Source of the DNA: Ligula intestinalis
Taxonomy: Eukaryota > Platyhelminthes > Cestoda > Diphyllobothriidea > Diphyllobothriidae
Assembly (NCBI GenBank): GCA_036362985.1
Contig: JAYGXS010000003.1
Span: 81,874,270 to 81,938,269 of the forward strand
Reading direction: 5' to 3'
DNA: 64,000 nucleotides
Shown piece by piece: positions 45,241-55,994 of this stretch. Position numbers and translations under genes: made by a program. Each line of letters opens with the position of its first letter. The stretch's first letter is position 1. A model generated the notes under the pieces. That model did no database searches. It was not told where the DNA came from and worked only from the letters and a program-made list of their open reading frames with translations.

Positions 45241-45990
45241 AGTTGATCTCAGCCTTTTCGTTGCGCTTTATGGTAGCACTTTAGTCTTAAACTTGCTGCT
45301 TTGTTAATTTCCTCCAAGATTAGTTACTTACTTTGAGTAAGGTGGTTTGGGCCTATTAACCTGATTTCTGGACGATTAACGCTGCAATGCACACCGAGAA
45401 TTCTGAGAGACCCACTGCTAAGCTGATTTACCACCGCTGTGTCATGCAGCGGCAACCTATCAGTCCAACACGTGTGTGGGCCTTTCGTTAGGACCTGTGT
45501 TGCCATTATGGTGTATACTGCAAATCAAAACACATTAATTATGTCTTGCAATAAAGATAAATTTATCGAATAATGACCAGAATTAAACTGGATTTGGCGT
45601 GACCAAAATATTAAAAACATGACTCACTTTTTAGATTGTACGATGCCATTTTAAAAACGTAAGGAAAATTGACCCAGCGTTTAAGGCATTAGCCATACCT
45701 ACATACTATCTAGCATTTGTTGGCTTATAAGGTAAAAATGGAATACCCGGAAATAAAAATTGACATTACGGCCGATTCTACACAAGGTGAATACACACAT
45801 GTGCCTAGTCTAAAGACAGTAGTATCCAAACCAAAAGCTCTTACACTACCCTTCAACATAAACCTAACCTTAGCCGCAAGAATAACTATAAAATTAACTT
45901 GGCGAAAATTCCTATCGAAAATTTCAGAAGATAAATTGGCGAACATGCGTTTGTTTTCGTTAAATTCTCGTCAGGCCTTTACATTTATAT
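45241..45990. other. No gene recognised
   Basis: The 93-codon plus frame 45717-45998 has no known motif. Its DNA (AACATAAACCTAACCTTAGC, then AAGAATAACTATAAAATTAAC) resembles 50520-50580, suggesting another dispersed repeat. Confidence 0.35.
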
Positions 45991-46008
45991 GGCAATGAAA
46001 TGAATAAA

Positions 46009-46702
46009 CTATGATAGTTGGTGGACAGATGAAGTGTTCTCGTTGTCACGGTGGGAAGGGGGGGGATTTGGGGTGTGCCTGGCTGGATTCGGAACCTGTT
46101 TGTCTTTGTGGGGGCCCATTTTCAAGGCCTGTGGTCCGCTGTGGCTGGTCGTGTTATCTAGTTTCGCCAATGGCAACTGGGGCACCGCAACGAAATACTT
46201 TTGGGCGCATAGCAGCGGTCTGTGTAGCCTGATGGCGGCCGCCTCTGCCATCGCTAACAGACGCTGTCCAAGGAGTTTTGAGTAGCATGAAGGCACCTTG
46301 TAAATCACTCGGAAGGCCCCTTTGGCATCCACGCGATGAATTGAGTCTACCAGGTGCGCTAAGATTGAACTGTTTACACCTCTAAGTTGACCCTTTCCTA
46401 ACCATGCGGGTATGTGTTCCCTTACTCGTGCGACCAATATATCCAGCCCCACGGGAACAGGTTAATGAATATATGCACATTGAGGTGGTCTGGGCTGGCA
46501 GTTTATCCTTAATCTCTCCGTATAGGATGGGAGCAGTCGAGAAGAGTACGTGGTCGTTGGCTGCTGGGAAGGTGGTTGCTACAGCTTGACTCAGCCGCCT
46601 CCTTAGTAGTTCGCTTGGTCCGTCCCCTTGAAATGGGACTCTAATGAAGAGTTGTTTATTCTCCACTGTTAATACTGAGGGCTTTGGCCGCCTTTCAGCC
46701 AT
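46009..46702 (-). pseudogene. Connector and GIY-YIG endonuclease of PLE P14
   Basis: Frame 46382-46702 begins MAERRPKPSVLTVENKQLFI and contains LLRRRLSQAVATTFPAANDH (connector), then LPAQTTSMCIYSLTCSRGAG and YIGRTSKGTHTRMVRKG (YIG core; the usual Cys-Ser-Cys pair has one Cys replaced by Arg). A frameshift near 46400-46450 leads to frame 46009-46452, SSILAHLVDSIHRVDAKGAF, RVIYKVP and LLAMAEAAAIRLHRPLLC, the distal nuclease with the EAAAIR helix. The remainder (to 46009) is the tail, which is Pro- and His-rich when translated. The family-C relics at 7293, 9640 and 23230 share this layout. Confidence 0.85.
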
Positions 46703-46737
46703 AATTTAGCGATAAATTGACAAGGATACCCATTTTG

Positions 46738-48004
46738 TCAAAACACGCCTTCAACAATCTTAAGCTCCTCTTCAATGCTATCAGTCGCGTAAATCCTATT
46801 CGCCCTTTGCGTCAACCACCGTACTAAATTGCGTTTGAAGTTCAACGGTACGAAACTAGCCAAATTGATGTATTGCCCGGGCCACGTCTTCTTGCGATAT
46901 ACCCTACGTTGAATGCTCCCATCGGCTCTTTTACTCAATAACACATAAAGGAATGGAAGCGACACAGATTGTTCTTCTTCTAGGGTAGATTTTATCGAGT
47001 TGTGCGCCCAATTTACTGTATGCATTAGCGTTGATAAGTTGGTTTGATCTGATGCAACTGCAAATATGTCGTCTACGTACCGTTTATAGTACGTTCGATT
47101 ATTTATCTGGCGGCTAGGTTGCTTAGCTTCGAGTTTGCCCATGAATATATTTGCCAGAAGCGGGCCCAGGGGCGAGCCCATAGATACTCCGTCCAATTGT
47201 CTGTACAGGTTATTGTCAAATAGGAACTGTACATTCAAGGTGCATTTTAGCAATAATTCCTTCAGTGCAGTAACCGGCATTCCTATGTCCTGCTGAGTCA
47301 AGGTAATGAATTCACAGATGTAGTCGTCTGTTTCTGTGACCGGCACGTTCGTAAGCAGGGACAAGACATCCAGTGAGAACATCATTATCCCGTTTAAGTC
47401 AAGGTCTTTCACACCATCCACGAATTCGAGGGTGTCTCGGAGGCTGTGGGGTGCTATTTGACTCTGTATGGGTTTCAGTTTGCTAGCAATTTTGCTGTTG
47501 CGTGGTATGGCGAGTTTCTCATATCTAGGATGGAACGAACGGGCACGCAATTTTTGTGAATCTTAGGCAGCCCATTTAGTCGAGGTATGTGCGTGCCAAC
47601 GGGACGGAGACGCTCTAAGTCATATTCGCTTGTGATGCCGTCCTTTTGAAGACTTTTCAGACAATCACTCAGCTGGGTTTCAATCTCATCCGTGCGATCT
47701 TTATCCTTTTCTGTCTTGCTAAACTTTTGTTCGTCTGACAAAATGGATTGCATTTTCTCAATGTAGTCTGTTCTGTCCATTAGAACAACGCCCGGTCCTA
47801 ATTTGGCCTCGTTATTAGGATTTCCTTGTTTTGCCGGAGCTGTCTTAATTTCTCGATGTGGGCTTTCGTCAGCAGACCCCGACGTTTTTTGCCACTGTTT
47901 AAGTACTGATATGAACAGTTAACTAGTGTAGACTTAAAGTACTTCATACTCTCCACTGACACTGGTTGAAGGTAATGTGTTTGTTTAAGCAAGTTTTCAA
48001 ACTG
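46738..48004 (-). pseudogene. Reverse transcriptase of PLE P14 (frameshifted)
   Basis: Penelope-type RT copies element RNA at the nicked target. Reading down the minus strand: KRRGLLTKAHIEKLRQLRQN then KEILITRP; VVLMDRTDYIEKMQSILSDE; THIPRLNGLPKIHK; VRSILDMRNSPYH; IMMFSLDVLSLLTNVPVTET (motif A, Asp present); DNNLYRQLDGVSMGSPLGPL (motif B); TYYKRYVDDIFAV (motif C, YVDD at about 47068-47079); SLPFLYVLLSKRADGS; WPGQYINLASFVPLNFKRNL. Catalytic residues are intact. Frameshifts near 47798 and 47500-47550, and one after 46738, split it into three frames. The N-terminus joins a family-A terminal repeat at 48004/48005. Confidence 0.9.
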
Positions 48005-48130
48005 TTCAGAAGACGAAGATGCGATCACTGAAACAAGAGTTTTATTTTCCTGACGTTTCGGATTCCGTCGGGAATCCTTAGTCATAGGTAATCGTAAACA
48101 GGTCCGAGACATGCGCAGATAAGGGGTCAA
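48005..48130 (-). repeat. Family-A PLE terminal repeat with hammerhead-like motif, fused to P14
   Basis: Nearly identical to 42130-42250: TTCAGAAGACGAAGATGCGA, a CACT..AACAAGAGTTTTATTT block, hairpin GGATTCC-GTCG-GGAATCC (48060-48077) and TAGTCATAGGTAATCG. The minus strand reads ATGACTA (48085-48079), one base, slot, GAAA (48059-48056). The frame through it (MTKDSRRNPKRQENKTLV) continues into the P14 RT frame without a stop. Elsewhere this terminus belongs to elements with a different endonuclease type. Confidence 0.75.
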
Positions 48131-48296
48131 ACTGTGTTTCCAGCTCTAGCTGGTTTGGTTTCTGGCGGACCGCAGGCCTCGGAAACGGGCCCCCGCAAAG
48201 ACAAACAAGTCCCAAATGCAGCCGGGCACACCGTATCAGCGGTCTTGGACGCCAGGCCGTCTAGACATTGACATTCCGACCTCAACTCCCCAATCT

Positions 48297-48297
<1 letters not shown>

Positions 48298-48331
<34 letters not shown>
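48298..48331 (+). repeat. Poly-C tract (34 C)
   Basis: An uninterrupted run of 34 C lies in the inverted tail copy of P14. The matching tail at 46048-46070 has only an 8-G run and GGGG. Slippage during replication or an assembly/sequencing length error are both possible. Confidence 0.9.
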
Positions 48332-48409
48332 ACCTCCCCACCGTGACAACGAAAACACTTCATCTGTCCACCGAACACCATAGTTTATTCGTTTAATTAT
48401 CATATAAAT

Positions 48410-49785
48410 ATAAAATTAACCTTTAACCATTACCTTAAGCATAAACCATGCCTTTAGCCAAACCACGCAAATAATTTCATAGATCACAGTAACTTTCATC
48501 TCGTTTGAAATAACTGCAAAAGGCTCCGCGTAACGGGAGGCATTTCCTCCATTCTCTTGTTCTGACACAGTCTTAACTAAAACTACATCTAATTTGCAGC
48601 TTTTTATATAATTTTAAAGCAAATGTACAAAGCTATGGTTACATTGCCACATAGAGTGGACGAATAATGCAGCTGCACTAGTCTTCCTCAGTCCCACTTA
48701 AAGCCATCTAGGGAAACGGACAAATGACCCCTTGCCTCTCCACGTCACCCCAAACTGCATCTACGAAATCCTGTTCGTTTGTGGATGCAAGGACATTGAT
48801 TGTACGCAGAGGCAATTGGTGGTCAGTGCCAGTGCACCCTTTCTTAATTTGCTTTTTAAGTAAGTAGACAATATACGACGGTCCAAAATTACGGAATATT
48901 TACTACACAGTAGTCACTCTGCTGACCTTAAAACATCTTTCCGCATACTTTTTCAGGAACAAACAAATCGGCCCTTGCGCTGCATGGAAGCAGCCTGTAT
49001 ACGGCGGAAGAAATCCAACATTTGTTATTAGTTTGAGCAAGTGGCTTACCTTCAAGTGCCTTGGTAACCGTAGGCCTAGGTTAAATTTATGCTTGATATT
49101 TGTCTTATTTTCCCTCTCCACTTTATCTTACTATATCCCTGGCTTAAACAAAATATTATGGTTGACTAATCGCGCGCGTATAACAATGACCTTGCGCTTA
49201 TAATGTAGCGGCCGACCCGGTAGGTCTGATCCGTTTGTTTAAATTGGACCCCTTGATGGGCAATTAACGGTTGTGCAAGTGGTTGCTCCTGCTCTTTTTC
49301 GTTCTTGTGCAAGTCATTGGCGGAGAGAACCCCTCTTCTCCTGTGGACGCTTCCAACGCCACCTCCCCTCTGAACTCGACCAAGTGACCTCTTTCTCACT
49401 GGCCAGTGTTTATCCTGTTTCCAGATTATAACTTCTCTGTTATTCTCGAAAAAAATTATACTCTTTCAGTTATATTTGGTTTCTCATTGATTGCCTGAGT
49501 GAACGATGACTCTTTATGACCAAAACGATAACGAAGCGGGTCAACTCACAGAGGATCCTCAGGGTGCCTCCGAGAAGATAGGCAAGAAGTTTGACACCAT
49601 CTCTGCCTCGTGTACTACAATACATCGATTCTTTGCAGTTTCAAACTGTTTTGTTCTCAATTCGTTTTCTAGTTCATATATAGACAGATAACAATTGAAA
49701 AGCTGTGTTCAAGGTTATTAAAATTATACACTGCAACAATGTTTTTCGAAGCGGAATAGTTATAGAGGCCAGGGATTTTGGGATG
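48410..49785. other. No gene recognised
   Basis: Around 48770-48830 the plus strand reads ILFVCGCKDIDCTQRQLVVS, recalling the Cys-rich lead-in of PLE endonucleases (C.CGCK...), so a further decayed PLE piece is possible. The rest has only short frames. Confidence 0.3.
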
Positions 49786-49789
49786 TATT

Positions 49790-50300
49790 ACATTTAGCTG
49801 AGACTCAAAATACTGCTGTTGGTTTTAATTGCTTTTGCCACTTTTTCCATGCAAAAACTTACTGATTTCGAAGTATTTTACCACTTCCATTCAGATGCGT
49901 GTGTTTAGCGTTCCTGGTTTCGCTAGAGAAAAAAAAAACATTCAGGTGTAAAGCCCATATGTACAGCAATGGCGACATAAAACGCTGTTTTCATTTTTGG
50001 AATCCTGATGTCGCAGACCGCGACAATGTTCAGCACTTTGGCCAAAAAAGGAGTGAACTATCAATAAACAGGTTAGCCGCATTTGACAGTGCAATTCGTA
50101 ATTAGAAATGAACAAGTCAGGCATTTTCCCTTCAGTGATTCTACAATCAGCCATACCCTGACTGAGGGCCCTGATTTCAACATGTGAACGGTCTGTTCGA
50201 TGATAAAACAGGTCCTGGTGTAAACAAAAAACCCTCTATTAGAGAGGTAGGGCAAATTAATCTCTGAAATTTACACCTTTGTTTTAAAGTACAACAACGC
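49790..50300 (+). repeat. Array repeat epsilon, partial unit
   Basis: Aligns with 50870-51410: AAAGAAAAAAAA.AC run, CGCTGT/CGCCGTTT.ATTTTTGG, CAGTGC.ATTCGTAAT-like and GTGTAGACAAAAAACYYTCTATTA blocks. Two short frames encode similar peptides (KRCFHFWNPDV and RRFYFWNPEF), hinting at former coding sequence. The family is not recognised. Confidence 0.65.
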
Positions 50301-50859
50301 AATTCTATATATAATTCCTCTCGACCCCACGATGACATTTAATTAGTGTATATGAAACCCGTAATCGTAACGTGTGAAGCATAAGGCATGCTTAAAGAAC
50401 ATACATATTTTGTTTTATTATTCGGTAATAAATAGTATTAAAAGACCCCGTTAAACAATTGGGGAGTATTGCCAATCAGAAATGCCAACACGTTCATACA
50501 TCCCACTCATAATCACAGGAACAGCCTAACACAAGCTTTAGTAGTAACCTTTAACGTAAGAGTAACTATCAAATTAACCCTGAAAATCAACCTCGAGCAA
50601 TGCCTTTATCTTAGAACTCAGCATTTAAGTAAACTTAATCGTAACACGAATTCTAATTTTATTAAAAATAGGCGCAAGGCCCTCACCCTAGTGAAAGATG
50701 TTCGTTTATTGCCGTGTTCTACCACTTACTCAAATATAGCCATATTGGATCCAACATTTATCAAATGAGTATCGAAATTACTGAAAATCATACACTCGTT
50801 TGCCAAGCAGGCAATTTTAAAGTGTATCAGGAGCACATTTAATAAGAGACGGTCCCTTA

Positions 50860-51604
50860 CAATTCCGTGAAACTCAGAATACTGTCGCTGGATTTAATTC
50901 GTTGCGCCATGTGTTCTGCGAACAGATGAAAGATTTATACGCCTGTTGCTCCCCCGTTCACCCTCTGGTGAGGCTGTTTGTGGTGCTGCAGCGTTCGCTA
51001 AAGAAAAAAAAAACTTTAAGGTTTTACGCATCTCTGAACGGCATCGCTGACAGAAAACGCCGTTTCTATTTCTGGAACCCTGAGTTCAAAGTCTGCAGCC
51101 CTGCAAAACACTTTTAGCGGAAAAAGGACGCTAAAATATCAATATACAGGCGAGCCGCATTTCACAGTGCGACTTGCAGTAAGACAGCCGAAGTTAGGGG
51201 TGAACATTATCATCAGACGTTTAGTCTGTAAAGCATTTCTAAAGCCTATCTAAAGTATCTTTCAGTTCTGATTTGACCCAGGGCCCCGACTTACCGGTTC
51301 GTCTGACTTTATACGATGAAACAGCTGCCAGTGTAGACAAAAAACTTTCTATTATTCGGGTAGGCCAAACTGGATTCTGACATTTACACCACCTGATGTT
51401 TTAAAGACCAAAAGTGTAATTCGTAACGTTAAGTCAACGTTCCTGCCTGTGTAAATATCAAGATATGTTTGAAAAACGAGGGTTTAGATTGGTTACACCA
51501 GTGCATTGTTACAAGGTGGGAAGTTTGGTCGGGGTTTGGCTGTAGGCTGCTAAGATAAACGAAAACGCTGTCTATAGTTTGCGATGCCGGTGGAGCAAGC
51601 CGAC
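50860..51604 (+). repeat. Array repeat epsilon, unit 1, left part (interrupted by PLE P15)
   Basis: The part from about 51200 aligns with 53880-54245: CTGCCTGTG.AATAT, a GATATGTTTGA..AA block, and GGCTGTAGGCTG.T near the end. The unit resumes at about 52313 after a PLE insertion. The 50860-51410 part also aligns with 49790-50300. Confidence 0.7.
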
Positions 51605-51654
51605 TAATAAGGCTTATAGGCTTTCTGCTTAACTCTCACGGCAGGAAAAAGCTG

Positions 51655-52312
51655 AAGTCGTTTACCGGATCTAGTGCAGTTGTTGACAAACCAACTACAT
51701 CGGAGAAACCGGGAGATTACTTTGGACGCGACTGGACAAGCATGCAGCGACGGTGAGGAAGAACGACGCCAACTCCCAGGTTGCAGCTCACTTGTCGGGA
51801 CTCGGCCATATTTTCAAGTTTACCGAGGCCGAAATCCTCGCAAATGGTGACAGCCGTCTGAGCTGCGAGCTGCTTAAGTCATGTTTCTCAGGCCCCAGTC
51901 CATTAGCAAACGCAACGATGTGGCGTTCCCATACGAGATACTGACACATTTCCTGAACAACAGAATCAGTCATGTGGGAAGAATCGGGCACAATAACAAC
52001 TTTGACAAAAGCAAGCATAATTTTCCTGCAATTATAAAAGCCGCATCCGACGCTGACAAGCAAACTGTGACAATTAATGAGCCATCACCGCACCAAGCCA
52101 GACCTCAAGCGGTGGCTACGGTAGGTGACAATTATAGTACGCATGCGGATGACCGCTACAAACTATAAATACCGTGCAACCTGCTTATATGTCAACCTTC
52201 TCTGCGCATGGCTCCACCTATTGTACAATTACCTATGATTAAGGATTTCCGAGGGAATCCGAAACGTCAGGAAAATAAAAACCTTGTTCCAGTGATCGCA
52301 TCTTCTTCGTCA
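51655..52312 (+). pseudogene. PLE P15: endonuclease and terminal repeat (family A), 5'-truncated
   Basis: Translation starts NYIGETGRLLWTRLDKHAAT, then VRKNDANSQVAAHLSGLGHI, FKFTEAEILANGDSRLSCEL and LKSCFSGP. One base is missing near 51893, and the frame continues at +1 as QSISKRNDVAFPYEILTHFL. The GIY-YIG core, Arg, and the KH in place of EH are visible. The terminus follows (LPMIKDFRGNPKRQENKNLV, then PVIASSSS) with the hammerhead-like motif at 52235-52264. Only one frameshift and no internal stop in the domain suggest it is younger than families B, E and F. It sits inside an array repeat. Confidence 0.85.
52235..52264 (+). ncRNA. Hammerhead-like motif in PLE P15 terminus
   Basis: ATGATTA (52235-52241), one base, slot GGATTTC-CGAG-GGAATCC (52243-52260; 7-bp stem with one G-U), GAAA (52261-52264). 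Two heptamer positions differ from CUGANGA, as in other family-A copies. Confidence 0.5.
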
Positions 52313-53885
52313 AAGTGTCTTTCGTTTACTGCTATTATACCTTGGGGAAAGCAGTATGGTCTGATGTTTCGTACAGGCGATTCTTTTGTGAACTTCCTTC
52401 ATTCTACGAGCTACGAAATCTGCAAGACATTCAACGAAAACCCGCATTCGCCATCGAGATGCCTCTGCAGAAAAATAGATATATCTGGTTCATATTATGA
52501 GGTAGACTGTCGAATGCTATTTGATTGATATAAACACCTTTTCCTTCTATTTAAACTTTACGCCGGCTTTGTCGTTATCTAGGCCTTAAGTTATTCTAAA
52601 AATATCGATGCAGAGTAAAAAATGTTTAGATTATTTTGTGAGACGAGCCAAAGCAGCTGGCATGTGAGTGTTTCGCTAATGAGAGTTTAGATCCACCACA
52701 TGGAATATGTATCAATTACCCCTCCAAGCAGCATTCTCCTTAACTTTCCTCCACCCTGTCTGACTAACAGTGACGTCCTTCACGCCCTAAGTAAAAACAA
52801 AAAATAAACATTTGGCACGTCAGGAGAGTACGGAAACGTTACTTTATCAGTCTTCCCCTTTATTTCGATATCAGTTTATATTCTAGAAAATATTAAAGCG
52901 CTATATACAGGCTTAGATAAGCTATTTAACCGTTAGTTAACTTGCATTGAGATTATTGGACTGCTCTTAAGTTGAGAACCACAAAATTAAAGGAGTTTTA
53001 TCAGACGCACTTCCGAGAAAAAATGTATCAACAACTTTAAAAGAAAAATAACAATATGCTTCTTCATCTTAATGATATCAAAAACTTCCTTTTACAGATA
53101 TATTTGGCCTCCCAAACTTGAAAACAGTACTTACCTATCACATTGCGCTATTGCAGAAGAAAAGATTTAAGCCAAAGTAATAATAAATTACTTGTGAAAA
53201 TGAATATTCTAGAAGTCAGAAGTGGTTCATAAATATCTAAATTAACAGCTTAAGGTTTCCTGTTCCCATAATTCCGCCCGAAGTTGAGATGCTCAATGCC
53301 AATGTGCCTAGAGAGTTGAAAGAGTTTGCGCGTGAAAGACTTCAGAATAAGCTTTGGGTTCCATCTTTGTAAAAAAGGATAAGAAGTAAGGAACTATGAA
53401 TGCCTATAATCACTGTCTAACTTAAGCTTCATAGTTACCTGAATAACGCTTTATCTGTGAATTATTAACCTGCAGGTGATGTCAGAACACCCTTGTGCTT
53501 GCTGTCAGTCCTCAGATATGTCACAAGGTGAAAAAAACTAGACTTATACGGAGTAAGCTATCTGGTGTCAGATAGGGCAGGTAAGCCAAGTAGTACTCCT
53601 GTTAATAACGAGGAGCGTTAACAGACATTTGTCTACACAGACGGAAACAAGGAAAGCCACACCAATTAGCCTTATCAGGGCTGAGAATCACTGATGGCGT
53701 GATCAGATACGGTCAGAAGAGTTATCCCATTATCCATCTAAAGCGCAGTAAAGGTGACCCGCTGGAAAAAAACATCTGGTTCTCAGGTACCTATAAAGAA
53801 ATGACCGGAAACTGTGGCCATATGGTATCCGCATCCGGAAAAAAACCTGTGCTTGTTCTAAGCGCTTTCGTCAGAGGTGAAAACT
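52313..53885 (+). repeat. Array repeat epsilon, unit 1, right part
   Basis: Successive blocks align with unit 2: 52313-52540 with 54280-54480; 52560-52680 with 54480-54630; 52950-53150 with 54980-55160; 53240-53400 with 55310-55470; 53440-53885 with 55500-55880. Order and orientation agree, so these are two tandem units of roughly 2 kb when the PLE is removed. No recognisable protein domain is present. Confidence 0.75.
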
Positions 53886-54639
53886 AACGTCAGGCGTTTT
53901 CTCTCTAAAGAATTTATAAGACCCGGGTAAAGTTCCTTTTAGCTTTGCCCTGAACCAAGGCCTTGATTGGAAAACTTATCGGTCCGTTTGACGTTTTATG
54001 CTAAAGCAGTTCCTCATTGCCTATTTAACATTGACTAATCTTTAATATGCCAAAGGTGCAATTCGTAGCAGTTAGGCAGCGAACCTGCCTGTGAATATTT
54101 TGGGATATGTTTGAGCAAGCGGTTTGAGTTGGGCTCCGCAGTTGGAGTGTTGCAAGACGGGAAATTTTGTAGGTGTTGGCTGTAGGCTGTTGGGATAATG
54201 AAACCCCCGAATATCGTTCGCAATCCACACGAAAAAAGCCGATTTATCAACCGAATATACCTCCTTTTGATTAATGGCCCTCCCTTTACTGAACATAGGG
54301 GAAACAGCATGGTCAGATGTTTCGTAACATGGATTCATTGTGCAATTTAAAAGTTTTTAAGAGTTGGAAAATCTATTGCTGAGGAAATGAAAAATTCCAT
54401 TTGGCATCGCGATGCCTCTGTATAATATCGATTTATCTGTTGCATAGTACGATGTGGACTCCTCAATGCTACGAAATCGATTAAAGCACTTTTCGCCTCT
54501 GGGTATCTTGGTCTACTCCCTTATTTACTGAAAAATACGATGCAGAATAAGGAAATTCGCAGATCATTCATTAAGACGCATTGGGGAAAGTCGTGGATTG
54601 TTGTGCCGATGACAATTTGGAGTTGGCACATAAAAAAGC

Positions 54640-54965
54640 ATCAATAATCGCCCGAAACATCGTACTCCGTGATTCCTCTCCACTTTATATATATATATGG
54701 ATTGGATCCGACAAAGACTAGGGAGACCGGAATGGCCATTTCTGGCTTGTTAGCCGTCATCAGCCAGTCATACCCAATCTCAGGGGTCGGAACCCCCGAG
54801 ATCCACTCCATCATATTTTGAGGTGCTAAGCGACAAGCCTGATATCGCTCAAGTACGAGCCTCAAGGCACTTCCGGGACAAGTATGTGCCCTTACCAGAT
54901 AGATCGGATGAGCACCTTTGTTCCATATATGTATATATGTAGGCTCAGATGACATTTAAAAACCT
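54640..54965 (-). repeat. SINE-like repeat zeta, long copy
   Basis: The minus strand carries CATATATGGAACAAAGGTGC, GAAGTGCCTTGAGGC and GATATCAGGCTTGTCGC, then the shared core GAGATTGGGTATGACTGG to GTCTTTGTCGGATCC. The core matches 1-70 and 37510-37600. A 104-codon frame on this strand is open throughout but has no known domain, so I treat it as a repeat, not a gene. Confidence 0.6.
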
Positions 54966-55207
54966 TCATGAACTTGCAGGCCGATAATTGGAGTGCTCTT
55001 ATGTTAAGAACTGCAGAATGAAAATCAGAATTATCAAACGCTTTCCTGAACGAAAAATTGCCGTGACAAATTTAAAGATAACTTATAACATAATTTCACA
55101 TCTTACTATCATCAAACACATTTTCAAGTGGACAAATTCAGCCTCCAGACTTGAGAATACTGCTAAACTTCCCGTTACGCTGTCGCAGGATTAATGTTTA
55201 ACGTCAC

Positions 55208-55249
<42 letters not shown>
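55208..55249 (+). repeat. (AAT)14 microsatellite
   Basis: Fourteen perfect AAT units. LINE tails of related composition, (ATT)n, occur at 14828-14844 and 57977-57993. Confidence 0.95.
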
Positions 55250-55250
<1 letters not shown>

Positions 55251-55994
55251 TTGCTACCGAGTTTATAAATTGCGAAATTTGAAAGCAGCTAATTAATTTC
55301 TAAATTAAAAGCCTTGGGTTTCCTTTTCCTACAATTGCACATGAATTGAACTAGCCTCAGTTTGCTGTGACTGGACAACTGAGGTAGTTTGGGCTTTAAA
55401 GACCTCCAACGAGTTTTAGGTTTGTGTTATTAAAAATAAAGTATGAAGGTAGGTAAAACGAATGCCACTAATCGTTGACCACAGAAAGCTTCCTAAAAAC
55501 CTATTTACGTTTTTATCTGCAAAGTATTGACCTGCAGGTTCAGAACCAAGCAATCGAAAAGTCCATTTTACGATAGACGAATGCAGACTCATGCAAAATA
55601 AGCTCTCTGATGTCAGAAAGGGCAAGTGCCCGGCATATTAATTTTCTGAACATCGAGGATGGTGTGCACACGTTTGTCCACAGAGACGGTAACGGGGTGA
55701 GCCACATCAATTAGCCTTATTAGGACTGAGAAACACCCCCGGCATGGGTAAATACGGTCAGAAGCATTATTCCATTATCCGTCTACAGCACAACACAGGG
55801 AAGGTTACGTGATGGACAAAGATCTGGTTGTCAGGTGCCAATAAACAAATTGCAAGAAAATGTGGTGGCATAATATCGGACCATTGCCTTAGTTATTTAA
55901 GTGCTTACACTTTCTTCCCATTTGACGGTAGAACTAACCGTAAAATTGTGAGACAGTACAAACGAATGGGCTTCCGGTGACTTATAATCTTTTT

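Larger units (their letters stand above)
45998..48400 (-). mobile_element. PLE P14: most complete Penelope-like element, with inverted flanking tails
   Basis: On the minus strand the order is an inverted tail copy (48400-48140), a family-A terminal repeat (about 48130-48005), RT (48004-46738), connector and GIY-YIG (46702-46382), then the tail (46452-45998). The tail at 45998-46156 (GGTGGACAGATGAAGTGTTC, TCGTTGTCAC) is the reverse complement of 48150-48398, so both ends carry the same sequence facing inward. Extra 5' copies of terminal sequence are common in PLE insertions. At least three frameshifts disable it. Confidence 0.85.
53886..55990 (+). repeat. Array repeat epsilon, unit 2
   Basis: Second tandem unit, matching 51200-53885 without the PLE. 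The sequence at 54245-54290 represents the site without insertion (GCCGA...GGGAAA.CAG.ATGGTC context). A SINE-like repeat (about 54640-54960, minus) interrupts it or replaces part of it. The unit also holds an (AAT)14 microsatellite. Confidence 0.75.

Noticed and set aside
54641..54955. 104-codon minus frame resembling a protein
   Set aside because: The same DNA recurs as repeat zeta at 1-70 and 37510-37600 with no reading frame conserved there, so it is treated as a repeat.
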